Assembly: GCF_036013645.1 (NCBI RefSeq)
Contig: NZ_CP107869.1
Coordinates: forward strand, 7,068,001 to 7,132,000
DNA length: 64,000 bases
Origin: Streptomyces sp. NBC_00490
GTDB taxonomy: Bacteria > Actinomycetota > Actinomycetes > Streptomycetales > Streptomycetaceae
Direction: 5' to 3'
Shown here piece by piece: positions 34,367-42,218 of the stretch. Every line of letters starts with the position of its first letter. Position 1 is the stretch's first letter. A model generated the notes under the pieces. It saw only the letters and a list, made by a program, of their open reading frames with translations. It was not told the origin of the DNA and did not search any database. The translations under genes and the position numbers were made by a program.

Positions 34367-35834
34367 CGCACCCGTCCGCGTACGTTTCTGCCCCTCGCCC
34401 ACCGGTAACCCCCATGTGGGCCTGGTCCGCACCGCCCTGTTCAACTGGGCGTTCGCCAAGCACCACCAGGGCACCCTGGTCTTCCGCATCGAGGACACCG
34501 ACGCGGCCCGCGACTCCGAGGAGTCCTACGAGCAGCTGCTCGACTCGATGCGCTGGCTGGGCTTCGACTGGGACGAGGGCCCCGAGATCGGCGGCCCGCA
34601 CGCCCCGTACCGCCAGTCGCAGCGCATGGACCTCTACAAGGAGGTCGCGGGCAAGCTGCTGGACGCCGGTCACGCGTACCACTGCTACTGCTCCCAGCAG
34701 GAGCTGGACACCCGCCGCGAGGCCGCCCGCGCCGCCGGCCGGCCCTCCGGCTACGACGGCCACTGCCGCGAGCTGACCGACGCGCAGGTCGAGGAGTACA
34801 AGGCGCAGGGCCGCGAGCCCATCGTCCGCTTCCGCATGCCCGACGAGACGATCACCTTCACGGACCTGGTCCGCGGTGAGCTGACGTTCACCCCGGAGAA
34901 CGTGCCGGACTACGGGATCGTACGAGCCAACGGGGCGCCCCTCTACACCCTCGTGAATCCCGTCGACGACGCCCTGATGGAGATCACCCACGTCCTGCGC
35001 GGCGAGGACCTGCTCTCCTCCACCCCGCGCCAGATCGCCCTGTACAAGGCACTGACCGAGCTGGGCATCGCCAAGCGGACCCCGTCCTTCGGCCACCTGC
35101 CGTACGTGATGGGCGAGGGCAACAAGAAGCTCTCCAAGCGCGACCCGGAGTCCTCGCTCAACCTGTACCGCGAGCGCGGCTTCCTGCCCGAGGGGCTGCT
35201 CAACTACCTCTCCCTCCTCGGCTGGTCGCTCTCGGCCGACCAGGACATCTTCACGATGGACGAGATGGTCGCGGCCTTCGACGTCGCGGACGTCCAGCCC
35301 AACCCGGCCCGCTTCGACCTCAAGAAGTGCGAGTCGATCAACGGCGACCACATCCGCCTGCTGGACGTGAAGGACTTCACCGAGCGCTGCGCCCCCTGGC
35401 TGCGGGCCCCGTTCGCCCCCTGGGCGCCGGAGGACTTCGACGAGTCGAAGTGGCACGCGATCGCGCCGCACGCCCAGACCCGTCTGAAGGTCCTCTCGGA
35501 GATCACGGACAACGTCGACTTCCTGTTCCTGGCGGAGCCGGTCTTCGACGAGGCGTCCTGGACCAAGGCGATGAAGGAGGGCTCCGACGCCCTGCTCCGT
35601 ACGGCCCGCGAGAAGCTGGAGTCGGCGGACTGGACCTCCGCCGAGTCCCTCAAGGAGGCGGTTCTGGCGGCGGGCGAGGCCCACGGCCTCAAGCTCGGCA
35701 AGGCCCAGGCCCCGGTCCGGGTCGCCGTCACCGGCCGCACGGTCGGCCTGCCCCTCTTCGAGTCCCTGGAGGTGCTGGGCAAGGAGACGACCCTGGCCCG
35801 TATCGACGCGGCCCTGGTGAAGCTGACCGCGTGA
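34359..35834 (+). CDS. gltX: Glutamyl-tRNA synthetase
   Basis: 491 residues, class I. Charges tRNA-Glu (and in organisms lacking GlnRS, tRNA-Gln, later amidated). Motifs: HIGH-type PSPTGNPHVGL (residues 12-22), FRIEDTD, and KMSKS-type KKLSKRD. GTG at 34359 chosen because the protein then begins MASAPVRVRFCPSPTG; a TTG three codons upstream is less likely. Overlap of GTGGCTAG with the FAH stop suggests coupling. Five tRNA genes for Gln and Glu lie 0.9 kb downstream, all possible substrates. Confidence 0.95.
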   Translation: MASAPVRVRFCPSPTGNPHVGLVRTALFNWAFAKHHQGTLVFRIEDTDAARDSEESYEQLLDSMRWLGFDWDEGPEIGGPHAPYRQSQRMDLYKEVAGKLLDAGHAYHCYCSQQELDTRREAARAAGRPSGYDGHCRELTDAQVEEYKAQGREPIVRFRMPDETITFTDLVRGELTFTPENVPDYGIVRANGAPLYTLVNPVDDALMEITHVLRGEDLLSSTPRQIALYKALTELGIAKRTPSFGHLPYVMGEGNKKLSKRDPESSLNLYRERGFLPEGLLNYLSLLGWSLSADQDIFTMDEMVAAFDVADVQPNPARFDLKKCESINGDHIRLLDVKDFTERCAPWLRAPFAPWAPEDFDESKWHAIAPHAQTRLKVLSEITDNVDFLFLAEPVFDEASWTKAMKEGSDALLRTAREKLESADWTSAESLKEAVLAAGEAHGLKLGKAQAPVRVAVTGRTVGLPLFESLEVLGKETTLARIDAALVKLTA

Positions 35835-35849
35835 CGCACGCGCACGTGA

Positions 35850-35884
35850 GGGGCGGCACCGGGTCACCGGGTGCCGCCCCTTCG
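35850..35884 (+). terminator. Intrinsic terminator after gltX
   Basis: GGGGCGGCACC (35850-35860) pairs with GGTGCCGCCCC (35870-35880), 11 pairs, followed by TTCG; 15 bp after the gltX stop. Confidence 0.75.
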
Positions 35885-35928
35885 CCGTACCCCGGACAGG
35901 GCGGCAACTCCCGGGTTACGGTCGGATC

Positions 35929-36660
35929 ATGAGCATTCGTGCCGTGGTCTGGGACGTGGACGACACCCTCTTCGACTACACCGGTGCCGACCGCGCCGGA
36001 ATGCGTCTGCACCTCGCGGCCGAGGGGCTGTCGGAGGCGTACGAGAGCGCCGAGCAGGCCATCGTGAGCTGGCGGGAGATCACGGACGCCCAGTGGGCGC
36101 GGTTCTCGGCGGGGGAGGTCGACTTCCAGGGCCAGCGCCGGGACCGGGTGCGGGCCTTCCTCGCCGCGGAACTGAGTGACGCGGAGGCCGACGCCTGGTT
36201 CGAGCGGTACATCGCCCACTACGAGACGGTCTGGACCCTCTTCCCGGACGTCCTGCCCGTCCTGGACGCCCTCGCCGACAGCCACCGGCACGCGGTGCTC
36301 TCCAACTCCAGCATCCACGTCCAGGACCGCAAACTGCGCGCCCTCGGCGTGTACGACCGCTTCGAGGCCGTCCTCTGCGCCGCCGAACTCGGCGTCTCCA
36401 AGCCGCAGGCCGGTGCCTTCCACGCGGCCTGCGAGGCCCTGGAACTCGCTCCGGGGGAGGTGGCGTACGTCGGTGACCATCCGGAGATCGACGGACGCGG
36501 TGCCGCCGAGGCCGGCCTGCGTTCCTTCTGGATCGACCGCGACGGCGTGTACACGGCCGGGACGGCACCCGTCGGCCTGCACCGGATCGCCAGCCTCGCC
36601 GAACTCCCCGCCCTCCTCGGCGCGGATACCCGTTTTGGAGCCCCGTCCACCTTCGGGTAA
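35929..36660 (+). CDS. HAD-superfamily hydrolase
   Basis: 243 residues. Haloacid dehalogenase fold with all four motifs: VVWDVDDTLFDYTG (nucleophile Asp), LSNSS (motif II), SKPQAGAF (Lys, motif III) and YVGDHPEIDGRGAAEAG (motif IV). The four-helix C1 cap (about residues 20-100) suggests a small-molecule phosphatase. Substrate unknown. Located between gltX and the tRNA cluster. Confidence 0.88.
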   Translation: MSIRAVVWDVDDTLFDYTGADRAGMRLHLAAEGLSEAYESAEQAIVSWREITDAQWARFSAGEVDFQGQRRDRVRAFLAAELSDAEADAWFERYIAHYETVWTLFPDVLPVLDALADSHRHAVLSNSSIHVQDRKLRALGVYDRFEAVLCAAELGVSKPQAGAFHAACEALELAPGEVAYVGDHPEIDGRGAAEAGLRSFWIDRDGVYTAGTAPVGLHRIASLAELPALLGADTRFGAPSTFG

Positions 36661-36750
36661 TGTTCTTCCTGCGCCGCCGGAGACCGGGCCGAAAGGCCGG
36701 GACCGACGGAGCAAACTAGAACAAGATCCCCTTCGGGGCTTGCGTTCCAG

Positions 36751-36822
36751 TGGCCTATGGTGTAATTGGCAGCACGACTGATTCTGGTTCAGTTAGTCTT
36801 GGTTCGAGTCCAGGTAGGCCAG
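36751..36822 (+). tRNA. tRNA-Gln (CTG)
   Basis: 72 nt. Acceptor TGGCCTA pairs with TAGGCCA, discriminator G. Anticodon stem ACTGA/TCAGT with loop TTCTGGT gives anticodon CTG (reads CAG). T-arm contains GGTTCGAGTCC. No encoded CCA. Confidence 0.95.
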
Positions 36823-36861
36823 CTCGCAGAGCTCATCTGCAGCGGAGATCGATTCCGCAAA

Positions 36862-36934
36862 GCCCCCGTTGTGTAGCGGCCTAGCACGCTGCCCTCTCAA
36901 GGCAGTAGCGCCGGTTCGAATCCGGTCGGGGGTA
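36862..36934 (+). tRNA. tRNA-Glu (CTC), copy 1
   Basis: 73 nt. Acceptor GCCCCCG/CGGGGGT, discriminator A, loop CTCTCAA with anticodon CTC (reads GAG). Anticodon stem CTGCC/GGCAG differs from copies 2 and 3 (CCGCC/GGCGG) by one compensated pair. GTTCGAATC in the T-arm. Confidence 0.95.
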
Positions 36935-36996
36935 CAGATCCTTCCCGCGAGGATGGTCAGGGTAGCTCCCGCCGATCTCGATGCAGGATCGCTAGG

Positions 36997-37069
36997 GCCC
37001 CCGTTGTGTAGCGGCCTAGCACGCCGCCCTCTCAAGGCGGTAGCGCCGGTTCGAATCCGGTCGGGGGTA
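36997..37069 (+). tRNA. tRNA-Glu (CTC), copy 2
   Basis: 73 nt, identical to copy 3 at 37193-37265, including about 14 bases of 5' flank (GCAGGATCGCTAGG), which shows recent duplication. Anticodon CTC in loop CTCTCAA. Confidence 0.95.
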
Positions 37070-37089
37070 CGAAAAGGTTTAAACCTTAT

Positions 37090-37161
37090 TGGTCTATGGT
37101 GTAATTGGCAACACTACGGTTTCTGGTACCGTCATTCTTGGTTCGAGTCCAGGTAGACCAG
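37090..37161 (+). tRNA. tRNA-Gln (CTG), second gene
   Basis: 72 nt. Acceptor TGGTCTA/TAGACCA, anticodon stem ACGGT/ACCGT, loop TTCTGGT, anticodon CTG. Differs from the first tRNA-Gln in acceptor and anticodon stems by paired changes, while the loops are the same. Confidence 0.95.
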
Positions 37162-37192
37162 CTCGGAACTGCGGAAACGCAGGATCGCTAGG

Positions 37193-37265
37193 GCCCCCGT
37201 TGTGTAGCGGCCTAGCACGCCGCCCTCTCAAGGCGGTAGCGCCGGTTCGAATCCGGTCGGGGGTA
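37193..37265 (+). tRNA. tRNA-Glu (CTC), copy 3
   Basis: 73 nt, same sequence as copy 2 (36997-37069). Followed by a terminator at 37275-37302, so the five tRNAs may be one transcript. Confidence 0.95.
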
Positions 37266-37274
37266 CGTACAGGG

Positions 37275-37306
37275 AAGGCCCTCCACTTCGGTGGGGGGCC
37301 TTCGCC
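37275..37306 (+). terminator. Intrinsic terminator of the tRNA cluster
   Basis: AAGGCCCTCCAC-TTCG-GTGGGGGGCCTT (37275-37302), 12 pairs with one T-G wobble and a stable TTCG loop, then CGCC. Ten bases after the last tRNA and 15 bp before the convergent MerR gene. Confidence 0.75.
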
Positions 37307-37317
37307 GTGCCCGGCGC

Positions 37318-37962
37318 CTACTCGTAGCCGTACCTCCGCGTCGACTCCTCCTCCTGCGCCAGCCGGTGCAGCGCCCGGAGCATCGGCTCGACGAGCACCA
37401 CACCCAGCACCGCGACCTCCGCCTTCTCGGCCTCCGAGACATGCGACTCCATGAACTCCATGTCCAGCTCGGCCACTTGGTGCATGAGCCGGGCATAGGG
37501 CACGAGGGTCTCGGGATCCCAGTCGTAGCCGAGGCGGCGCAGTGCGGCCGTCGCCACCACCAGGGAGCGGAAAGAGGGCGAGATCGACGTCAGGGCCTGG
37601 GCGTTGGACCACCCCAGCGTCCGCAGCAGCTCCTCCATCGAGGCCCGTGCCCCCCGCACGAACTCGTCGTCAGCGTCCGGCTCCGGCACCTGCGGCATGG
37701 CCCACACCGCCGCGCCCAGCCGCATCGCGCGGGGCAGCGAATCGTCGTCGACATGCCCCAGCACCTCCCGGACCGTCGCCACCGGCATCCGGCCCACCTG
37801 GATCATCGCGCGGATCAGCCTCAGCCGGCGCAGGTGCTCCTCGTCGTACTCGGCCGTCGTCGTGTTGATCTGGCGGCCGGGGGCCAACAGCCCTTCGCGC
37901 AGGTAGTACTTGATCGTCGCCGTGGACACCCCACTGCGCTCGCTCAGTTCGGCCAGCCGCAT
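37318..37962 (-). CDS. MerR-family transcriptional regulator
   Basis: 214 residues. N-terminal winged helix MRLAELSERSGVSTATIKYYLREGLL and wing INTTTAEYDEEHLRRLRLI, then helices about 50-95 and a C-terminal domain of about 120 residues with no conserved Cys metal site, so it is not a mercury or copper sensor. Effector unknown. It reads away from the DUF4188 gene across 89 bp containing an inverted repeat and probably controls that gene and itself. Confidence 0.9.
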   Translation of the reverse strand: MRLAELSERSGVSTATIKYYLREGLLAPGRQINTTTAEYDEEHLRRLRLIRAMIQVGRMPVATVREVLGHVDDDSLPRAMRLGAAVWAMPQVPEPDADDEFVRGARASMEELLRTLGWSNAQALTSISPSFRSLVVATAALRRLGYDWDPETLVPYARLMHQVAELDMEFMESHVSEAEKAEVAVLGVVLVEPMLRALHRLAQEEESTRRYGYE

Positions 37963-37988
37963 GTCTTGCGCCCTTCATTGGGGAGTGC

Positions 37989-38019
37989 CACTATCCAAGC
38001 ATTGCTCAGAAGGATAGTG
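37989..38019. promoter_or_regulatory. Inverted repeat in the MerR-DUF4188 divergent promoter
   Basis: CACTATCC (37989-37996) and GGATAGTG (38012-38019) are exact complements separated by 15 bp, centred in the 89-bp gap between a MerR regulator and its divergent neighbour. Likely the regulator's binding site. Confidence 0.6.
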
Positions 38020-38051
38020 CCGCTGTCCGACAGGGGAAACGGGGGCTCGTC

Positions 38052-38576
38052 ATGTTCGCCAAGCCGGTACCGGGTCGCACCACAGCCGACGCCGAGGGCG
38101 ATGTGGTCGTCCTGCTGATCGGCATGCGTATCAACCACTTCTGGGCCGTGCACCACTGGTTCCCGGTGCTCCTGGCCATGCCGCGGATGCTGCGCGAGCT
38201 GGGGAGGGCGCCCGAGCGGGGACTGCTCGGCCATGTCCTGCTGACGGCCAACCCGCGGACGTACTACGTCGTCCAGTACTGGGAGTCCAAGGAGAAGCTC
38301 TACGCCTACGCGCAGGCACCGGACATGTTCCACCGCCGGGCGTGGGCGATCCTCAACCGCAAGGAGAAGGCGGGCAAGGCCAGGCAGCACGTCGGGCTGT
38401 GGCACGAGACCTATGTCGTGCCCGAGGGGTCCTACGAGTCGATCTACGCCGACATGCCGGCCTTCGGACTCGCGGCGGCGCACGGTCAGGTGCCGCTGGA
38501 GCGGCGGGGGCGTACCGGCAAGGACCGCTTCGCGCACCGGTCGGCGAAGGCGAAGGTGGCCGAAGAAGCCAAGTGA
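38052..38576 (+). CDS. DUF4188-domain protein
   Basis: 174 residues. Matches in character the DUF4188 family, small heme-monooxygenase-like ferredoxin-fold proteins: MRINHFWAVHHWFPVLLAMPRML, LLTANPRTYYVVQYWESKEKLYAYA, RRAWAILN and HVGLWHETYVVPEGSYESIYADMP. His and Arg residues could hold a cofactor, but no activity is established. Paired with a divergent MerR gene, suggesting induction by a small molecule. AGGGGAAACGGGGG serves as ribosome site. Confidence 0.75.
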   Translation: MFAKPVPGRTTADAEGDVVVLLIGMRINHFWAVHHWFPVLLAMPRMLRELGRAPERGLLGHVLLTANPRTYYVVQYWESKEKLYAYAQAPDMFHRRAWAILNRKEKAGKARQHVGLWHETYVVPEGSYESIYADMPAFGLAAAHGQVPLERRGRTGKDRFAHRSAKAKVAEEAK

Positions 38577-38593
38577 CGGGGGGATCGGGGGAC

Positions 38594-38631
38594 GGGGAGG
38601 GCCTGCCGCGGCGTTGGGGCAGGTCCTCCCC
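38594..38631. terminator. Bidirectional terminator between DUF4188 gene and ndgR
   Basis: GGGGAGGGCCTGCC (38594-38607) pairs with GGCAGGTCCTCCCC (38618-38631), 14 pairs with one G-T, in the 75 bp between two convergent genes. Confidence 0.7.
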
Positions 38632-38651
38632 GCTGTGGTGTCCCGGGTTCG

Positions 38652-39368
38652 TCAGCCGGTGCGGCGCAGGGCCTCGGAGAGGCGGGCGGCGGCGTCGATG
38701 ACCGCCTGGGCGTGCATACGGCCCGGGTGGCGCGTCAGGCGCTCGATGGGGCCGGAGACCGAGACGGCGGCCACGACTCGGTTGGAGGGACCGCGGACGG
38801 GCGCGGACACGGACGCGACGCCCGGCTCGCGCTCACCGATGGACTGGGCCCAGCCCCGGCGTCGTACGCCCGAGAGCGCGGTGGCCGTGAAACGGGCGCC
38901 CTGCAGGCCGCGGTGGAGGCGCTCGGGCTCCTCCCAGGCCATCAGGATCTGGGCCGAGGAGCCGGCCTTCATCGTGAGCGTCGAGCCGACCGGGACGGTG
39001 TCCCGGAGTCCGGACAGCCGCTCGGCCGCGGCGACGCAGATGCGCATGTCGCCCTGGCGGCGGTAGAGCTGCGCGCTCTCGCCGGTGATGTCACGGAGAT
39101 GCGTGAGCACCGGGCCTGCGGTGGCGAGCAGGCGGTCCTCGCCCGCGGCCGCGGCCAGCTCCGCCAGCCGGGGGCCGAGAATGAAACGGCCCTGCATGTC
39201 GCGCGCCACCATACGGTGGTGTTCCAAGGCCACGGCCAGCCGGTGGGCCGTGGGTCGTGCCAGTCCGGTGGCCGCCACAAGACCTGCGAGGGTGGCCGGA
39301 CCGGACTCCAGGGCGCTGAGGACAAGGGCTGCCTTGTCCAGAACGCCGACGCCGCTACTGTTGTCCAT
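38652..39368 (-). CDS. ndgR: IclR-family regulator NdgR
   Basis: 238 residues from ATG 39368; the open frame to 39740 is not coding upstream. N-terminal winged helix (VLDKAALVLSALESGPATLAGLVAATGLARPTAHRLA) and the IclR effector domain (about 75-238; SGLRDTVPVGSTLTMKAGSSAQ, RGWAQSIGEREPGVASVSAPV). NdgR is known in Streptomyces as an amino-acid-responsive regulator encoded divergently from leuCD and acting on Leu/Met genes and antibiotic synthesis; gene order and sequence both fit. Own promoter: TTGCGT-17-GAGTAT on the minus strand. Confidence 0.93.
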   Translation of the reverse strand: MDNSSGVGVLDKAALVLSALESGPATLAGLVAATGLARPTAHRLAVALEHHRMVARDMQGRFILGPRLAELAAAAGEDRLLATAGPVLTHLRDITGESAQLYRRQGDMRICVAAAERLSGLRDTVPVGSTLTMKAGSSAQILMAWEEPERLHRGLQGARFTATALSGVRRRGWAQSIGEREPGVASVSAPVRGPSNRVVAAVSVSGPIERLTRHPGRMHAQAVIDAAARLSEALRRTG

Positions 39369-39381
39369 GAAACGATACTCA

Positions 39382-39423
39382 CGTCTCACTCTGTGAAACG
39401 CAAGTTCCTTTTTTCGTGAGACG
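39382..39423. promoter_or_regulatory. ndgR-leuC intergenic palindromes (probable NdgR sites)
   Basis: TCTCAC-TCT-GTGAAA (39384-39398) sits between the -35 and -10 of the ndgR promoter. CGTCTCAC (39382-39389) is also complementary to GTGAGACG (39416-39423), so one half-site recurs. Placement fits autoregulation and control of leuC. The remaining leader to 39561 has a GGCCGGC/GCCGGCC hairpin just before the leuC ribosome site. Confidence 0.5.
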
Positions 39424-39561
39424 CGCAACCCTTGGATACACAGCGGGCCCGCGGACCAACGGGCCTGGTGGCGGCTGCCCGGGAAACCAGGGGGTGCGGG
39501 CGCCGCTTCCTGAAGATCTCTAGTTGGGCCGGCGCACCGTTTGCCGGCCGGAGGGAAAGCG

Positions 39562-40986
39562 ATGGGTAGGACACTCGCGGAGAAGGTCTGGGACGACCAT
39601 GTCGTCCGGCGCGCCGAGGGCGAGCCCGACCTCCTCTTCATCGATCTGCACCTGCTGCACGAAGTGACCAGCCCGCAGGCCTTCGACGGCCTTCGCAAGA
39701 GCGGTCGCCCGGTGCGCAGGCTCGACCTGACCATCGCCACCGAGGATCACAACACCCCGACCCTCGACATCGACAAGCCCATCGCCGACCCGGTCTCCCG
39801 GGTCCAGCTGGAGACGCTGCGCAAGAACGCCGCCGACTTCGGTGTGCGCCTGCACTCGCTGGGCGACGTCGAGCAGGGTGTCGTCCACGTCGTGGGCCCG
39901 CAGCTGGGTCTGACCCAGCCCGGCATGACGGTCGTCTGCGGTGACTCCCACACCTCCACGCACGGCGCCTTCGGCGGTCTGGCGTTCGGCATCGGCACCT
40001 CCCAGGTGGAGCATGTGCTGGCCACCCAGACGCTGCCGCTGGTGCGTCCGAAGACCATGGCCATCACGGTCGACGGCGAACTGCCCGAGGGCGTCACCGC
40101 CAAGGACCTGATCCTGGCGATCATCGCGCGGATCGGCACCGGCGGCGGCCAGGGCTATGTCCTGGAGTACCGCGGCTCCGCCATCGAGAAGCTCTCGATG
40201 GAGGCCCGGATGACCATCTGCAACATGTCGATCGAGGCCGGCGCCCGCGCGGGCATGATCGCCCCCGACCAGACCACCTTCGACTACCTCGAGGGCCGGG
40301 TGCACGCCCCCAAGGGCGAGGACTGGGACGCGGCCGTCGCGTACTGGAAGACGCTGAAGTCGGACGAGGACGCGGAGTTCGACGCCGAGGTCGTCATCAA
40401 GGCCGACGAGCTGTCGCCGTTCGTCACCTGGGGCACCAACCCCGGCCAGGGCGCGCCGCTTTCGGCGACCGTCCCCGATCCTGCTTCGTACGAAGACGCT
40501 TCGGAGCGCCACGCCGCCGAAAAGGCCCTGGAATACATGGGGTTGGAGGCCGGACAGCCGCTGCGCTCCATCAAGGTGGACACCGTCTTCGTAGGTTCGT
40601 GCACCAACGGCCGTATCGAGGACCTGCGCGCCGCGGCCGAGCTCGTGAAGGGCCGCAAAGTCGCCGACGGTGTACGGATGCTGGTCGTCCCCGGCTCCGC
40701 GCGGGTCGGTCTGCAGGCCGTCTCCGAGGGCCTGGACGTCGTCTTCAAGGACGCCGGCGCCGAATGGCGGCACGCGGGCTGCTCGATGTGTCTGGGCATG
40801 AACCCGGACCAGCTGGCTCCCGGTGAGCGCTCCGCGTCCACCTCCAACCGCAACTTCGAGGGCAGGCAGGGCAAGGGCGGCCGTACGCACCTGGTCTCGC
40901 CGCAGGTCGCCGCCGCGACCGCCGTGCTGGGCCACCTGGCCTCGCCCGCCGACCTGTCCGACGCCCCTGTGCCCGCTGGAGTCTGA
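39562..40986 (+). CDS. leuC: 3-isopropylmalate dehydratase large subunit
   Basis: 474 residues, aconitase family. With LeuD it isomerises 2- to 3-isopropylmalate in leucine synthesis; the same enzyme can act on citramalate made by CimA for isoleucine. The 4Fe-4S cysteines are in VGSCTNGR and [11 protein letters not shown]. Other landmarks: [21 protein letters not shown] and [23 protein letters not shown] at 39562 follows CCGGAGGGAAAGCG. leuD starts 5 bp after the stop. Confidence 0.97.
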   Translation: MGRTLAEKVWDDHVVRRAEGEPDLLFIDLHLLHEVTSPQAFDGLRKSGRPVRRLDLTIATEDHNTPTLDIDKPIADPVSRVQLETLRKNAADFGVRLHSLGDVEQGVVHVVGPQLGLTQPGMTVVCGDSHTSTHGAFGGLAFGIGTSQVEHVLATQTLPLVRPKTMAITVDGELPEGVTAKDLILAIIARIGTGGGQGYVLEYRGSAIEKLSMEARMTICNMSIEAGARAGMIAPDQTTFDYLEGRVHAPKGEDWDAAVAYWKTLKSDEDAEFDAEVVIKADELSPFVTWGTNPGQGAPLSATVPDPASYEDASERHAAEKALEYMGLEAGQPLRSIKVDTVFVGSCTNGRIEDLRAAAELVKGRKVADGVRMLVVPGSARVGLQAVSEGLDVVFKDAGAEWRHAGCSMCLGMNPDQLAPGERSASTSNRNFEGRQGKGGRTHLVSPQVAAATAVLGHLASPADLSDAPVPAGV

Positions 40987-40991
40987 GAGTC

Positions 40992-41585
40992 ATGGAAGCA
41001 TTCACCACGCACACCGGCCGGGCCGTCCCGCTGCGCCGCTCCAACGTCGACACCGACCAGATCATCCCTGCTCACTGGCTCAAGAAGGTGACCAGGGACG
41101 GGTTCGAGGACGGTCTGTTCGAGGCCTGGCGCAAGGACGAGAAGTTCATCCTCAACCAGCCCGAGCGCGAGGGTGCGACCGTCCTGGTCGCCGGCCCCGA
41201 CTTCGGCACCGGCTCCTCCCGTGAGCACGCCGTGTGGGCGCTGCAGAACTACGGCTTCAAGGCCGTCATCTCCTCCCGGTTCGCCGACATCTTCCGCGGT
41301 AACTCGCTCAAGAACGGCCTGCTCACGGTGGTTCTGGACCAGAAGATCGTGGACGCGCTCCAGGACCTCACCGAGAAGGACCCCGAGGCCGAGGTCACGG
41401 TCGACCTGGAGGCCCGCGAGGTGCGCGCCGAGGGCATCACCGCGAGCTTCGAGCTGGACGAGAACTCCCGCTGGCGGCTGCTGAACGGGCTGGACGACAT
41501 CTCCATCACCCTTCAGAACGAGGAAGACATCGCCACCTACGAGGCCAAGCGGCCCTCGTACAAGCCGCGGACGATCGAGGTCTGA
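40992..41585 (+). CDS. leuD: 3-isopropylmalate dehydratase small subunit
   Basis: 197 residues. Swivel domain of isopropylmalate isomerase: [41 protein letters not shown] and [17 protein letters not shown] are diagnostic. Cotranscribed with leuC (5-bp gap). Followed by a 15-pair terminator at 41632. Confidence 0.97.
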   Translation: MEAFTTHTGRAVPLRRSNVDTDQIIPAHWLKKVTRDGFEDGLFEAWRKDEKFILNQPEREGATVLVAGPDFGTGSSREHAVWALQNYGFKAVISSRFADIFRGNSLKNGLLTVVLDQKIVDALQDLTEKDPEAEVTVDLEAREVRAEGITASFELDENSRWRLLNGLDDISITLQNEEDIATYEAKRPSYKPRTIEV

Positions 41586-41631
41586 TCCCCAGGCGTCCAA
41601 CAGGTCGACTTTCGGCCACCGCAACACCCCC

Positions 41632-41666
41632 GCCGTACCCCCGATCAGCCCGATCGGGGGTACGGC
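41632..41666 (+). terminator. Intrinsic terminator of leuCD
   Basis: GCCGTACCCCCGATC (41632-41646) pairs perfectly with GATCGGGGGTACGGC (41652-41666) around AGCCC, 46 bp after leuD. Confidence 0.8.
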
Positions 41667-41850
41667 TGTGTCTGCACCCGAACGGCCCTGCACCCGCTCG
41701 TGACCGTCCTCAACTTCCCACGTTAGGAGGGGTGTTGCCGGGGTACGCGAGTTGTACACCCGCGGCTTCCACAAGTGCCCGGAAGGCCGTTTGAGGCGGC
41801 AGTTGCACCCTGAGCAGGCGACAACTCGCCCCAGATGGCACAATCTGTGC

Positions 41851-42081
41851 ATGGAACACGACGGCCAACTCAAGCTCTATGCGGCAGTCGCGGACCAACT
41901 CAAGGAAGCGCACACAAGAGTGCGCGCACTGCAAGTCCCGGAGGGCGTACGGATGGCGCTGACCCGGAAGCTGCTGGTCATTACGGCCGCGGCCAAGCAC
42001 GATCTCGCCGATGCGGCAAGGCGTCTGGAGGCCTTCACGGCGGACCTCGACGCGGGTCGATTCCCCGAAGAGGAACGCTGA
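41851..42081 (+). CDS. Small conserved hypothetical protein
   Basis: 76 residues, entirely helical: LKLYAAVADQLKEAHTRVRAL, VRMALTRKLLVITAAAKHDL, ADAARRLEAFTADLDAGRFPEEER. No signal peptide or Cys. A -10-like CACAAT (41840-41845) ends five bases before the ATG and no Shine-Dalgarno sequence is present, so the mRNA may be leaderless. Lies between leuCD and hupS; function unknown. Confidence 0.75.
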   Translation: MEHDGQLKLYAAVADQLKEAHTRVRALQVPEGVRMALTRKLLVITAAAKHDLADAARRLEAFTADLDAGRFPEEER

Positions 42082-42138
42082 ACAAGTCCACAACAGTCGA
42101 ACCCGTTGCGGCACAAGGGTGATAAGCCCGTTTCGTGT

Positions 42139-42197
42139 TTGATTTGCGGTATATATCTGCCTAACGTGCGAAAAAGCCTGAACAGTTTCGTTCGGGC
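42139..42197 (+). promoter_or_regulatory. hupS promoter and 5' UTR hairpin
   Basis: TTGATT (42139-42144), 17 bp, TAACGT (42162-42167): sigma-70-type promoter in a locally A+T-rich stretch. The 5' UTR forms GCCTGAAC/GTTCGGGC (42176-42183 and 42190-42197) before the GAAGGGGAAG ribosome site. Confidence 0.55.
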
Positions 42198-42218
42198 AAT
42201 GTCTCCGAAGGGGAAGAC

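Noticed and set aside
36983..37266. Tandem tRNA-Glu unit as an integration-site (att) duplication
   Set aside because: Whole tRNAs plus flanks are repeated and no mobile-element gene lies between, so simple gene duplication is more likely.
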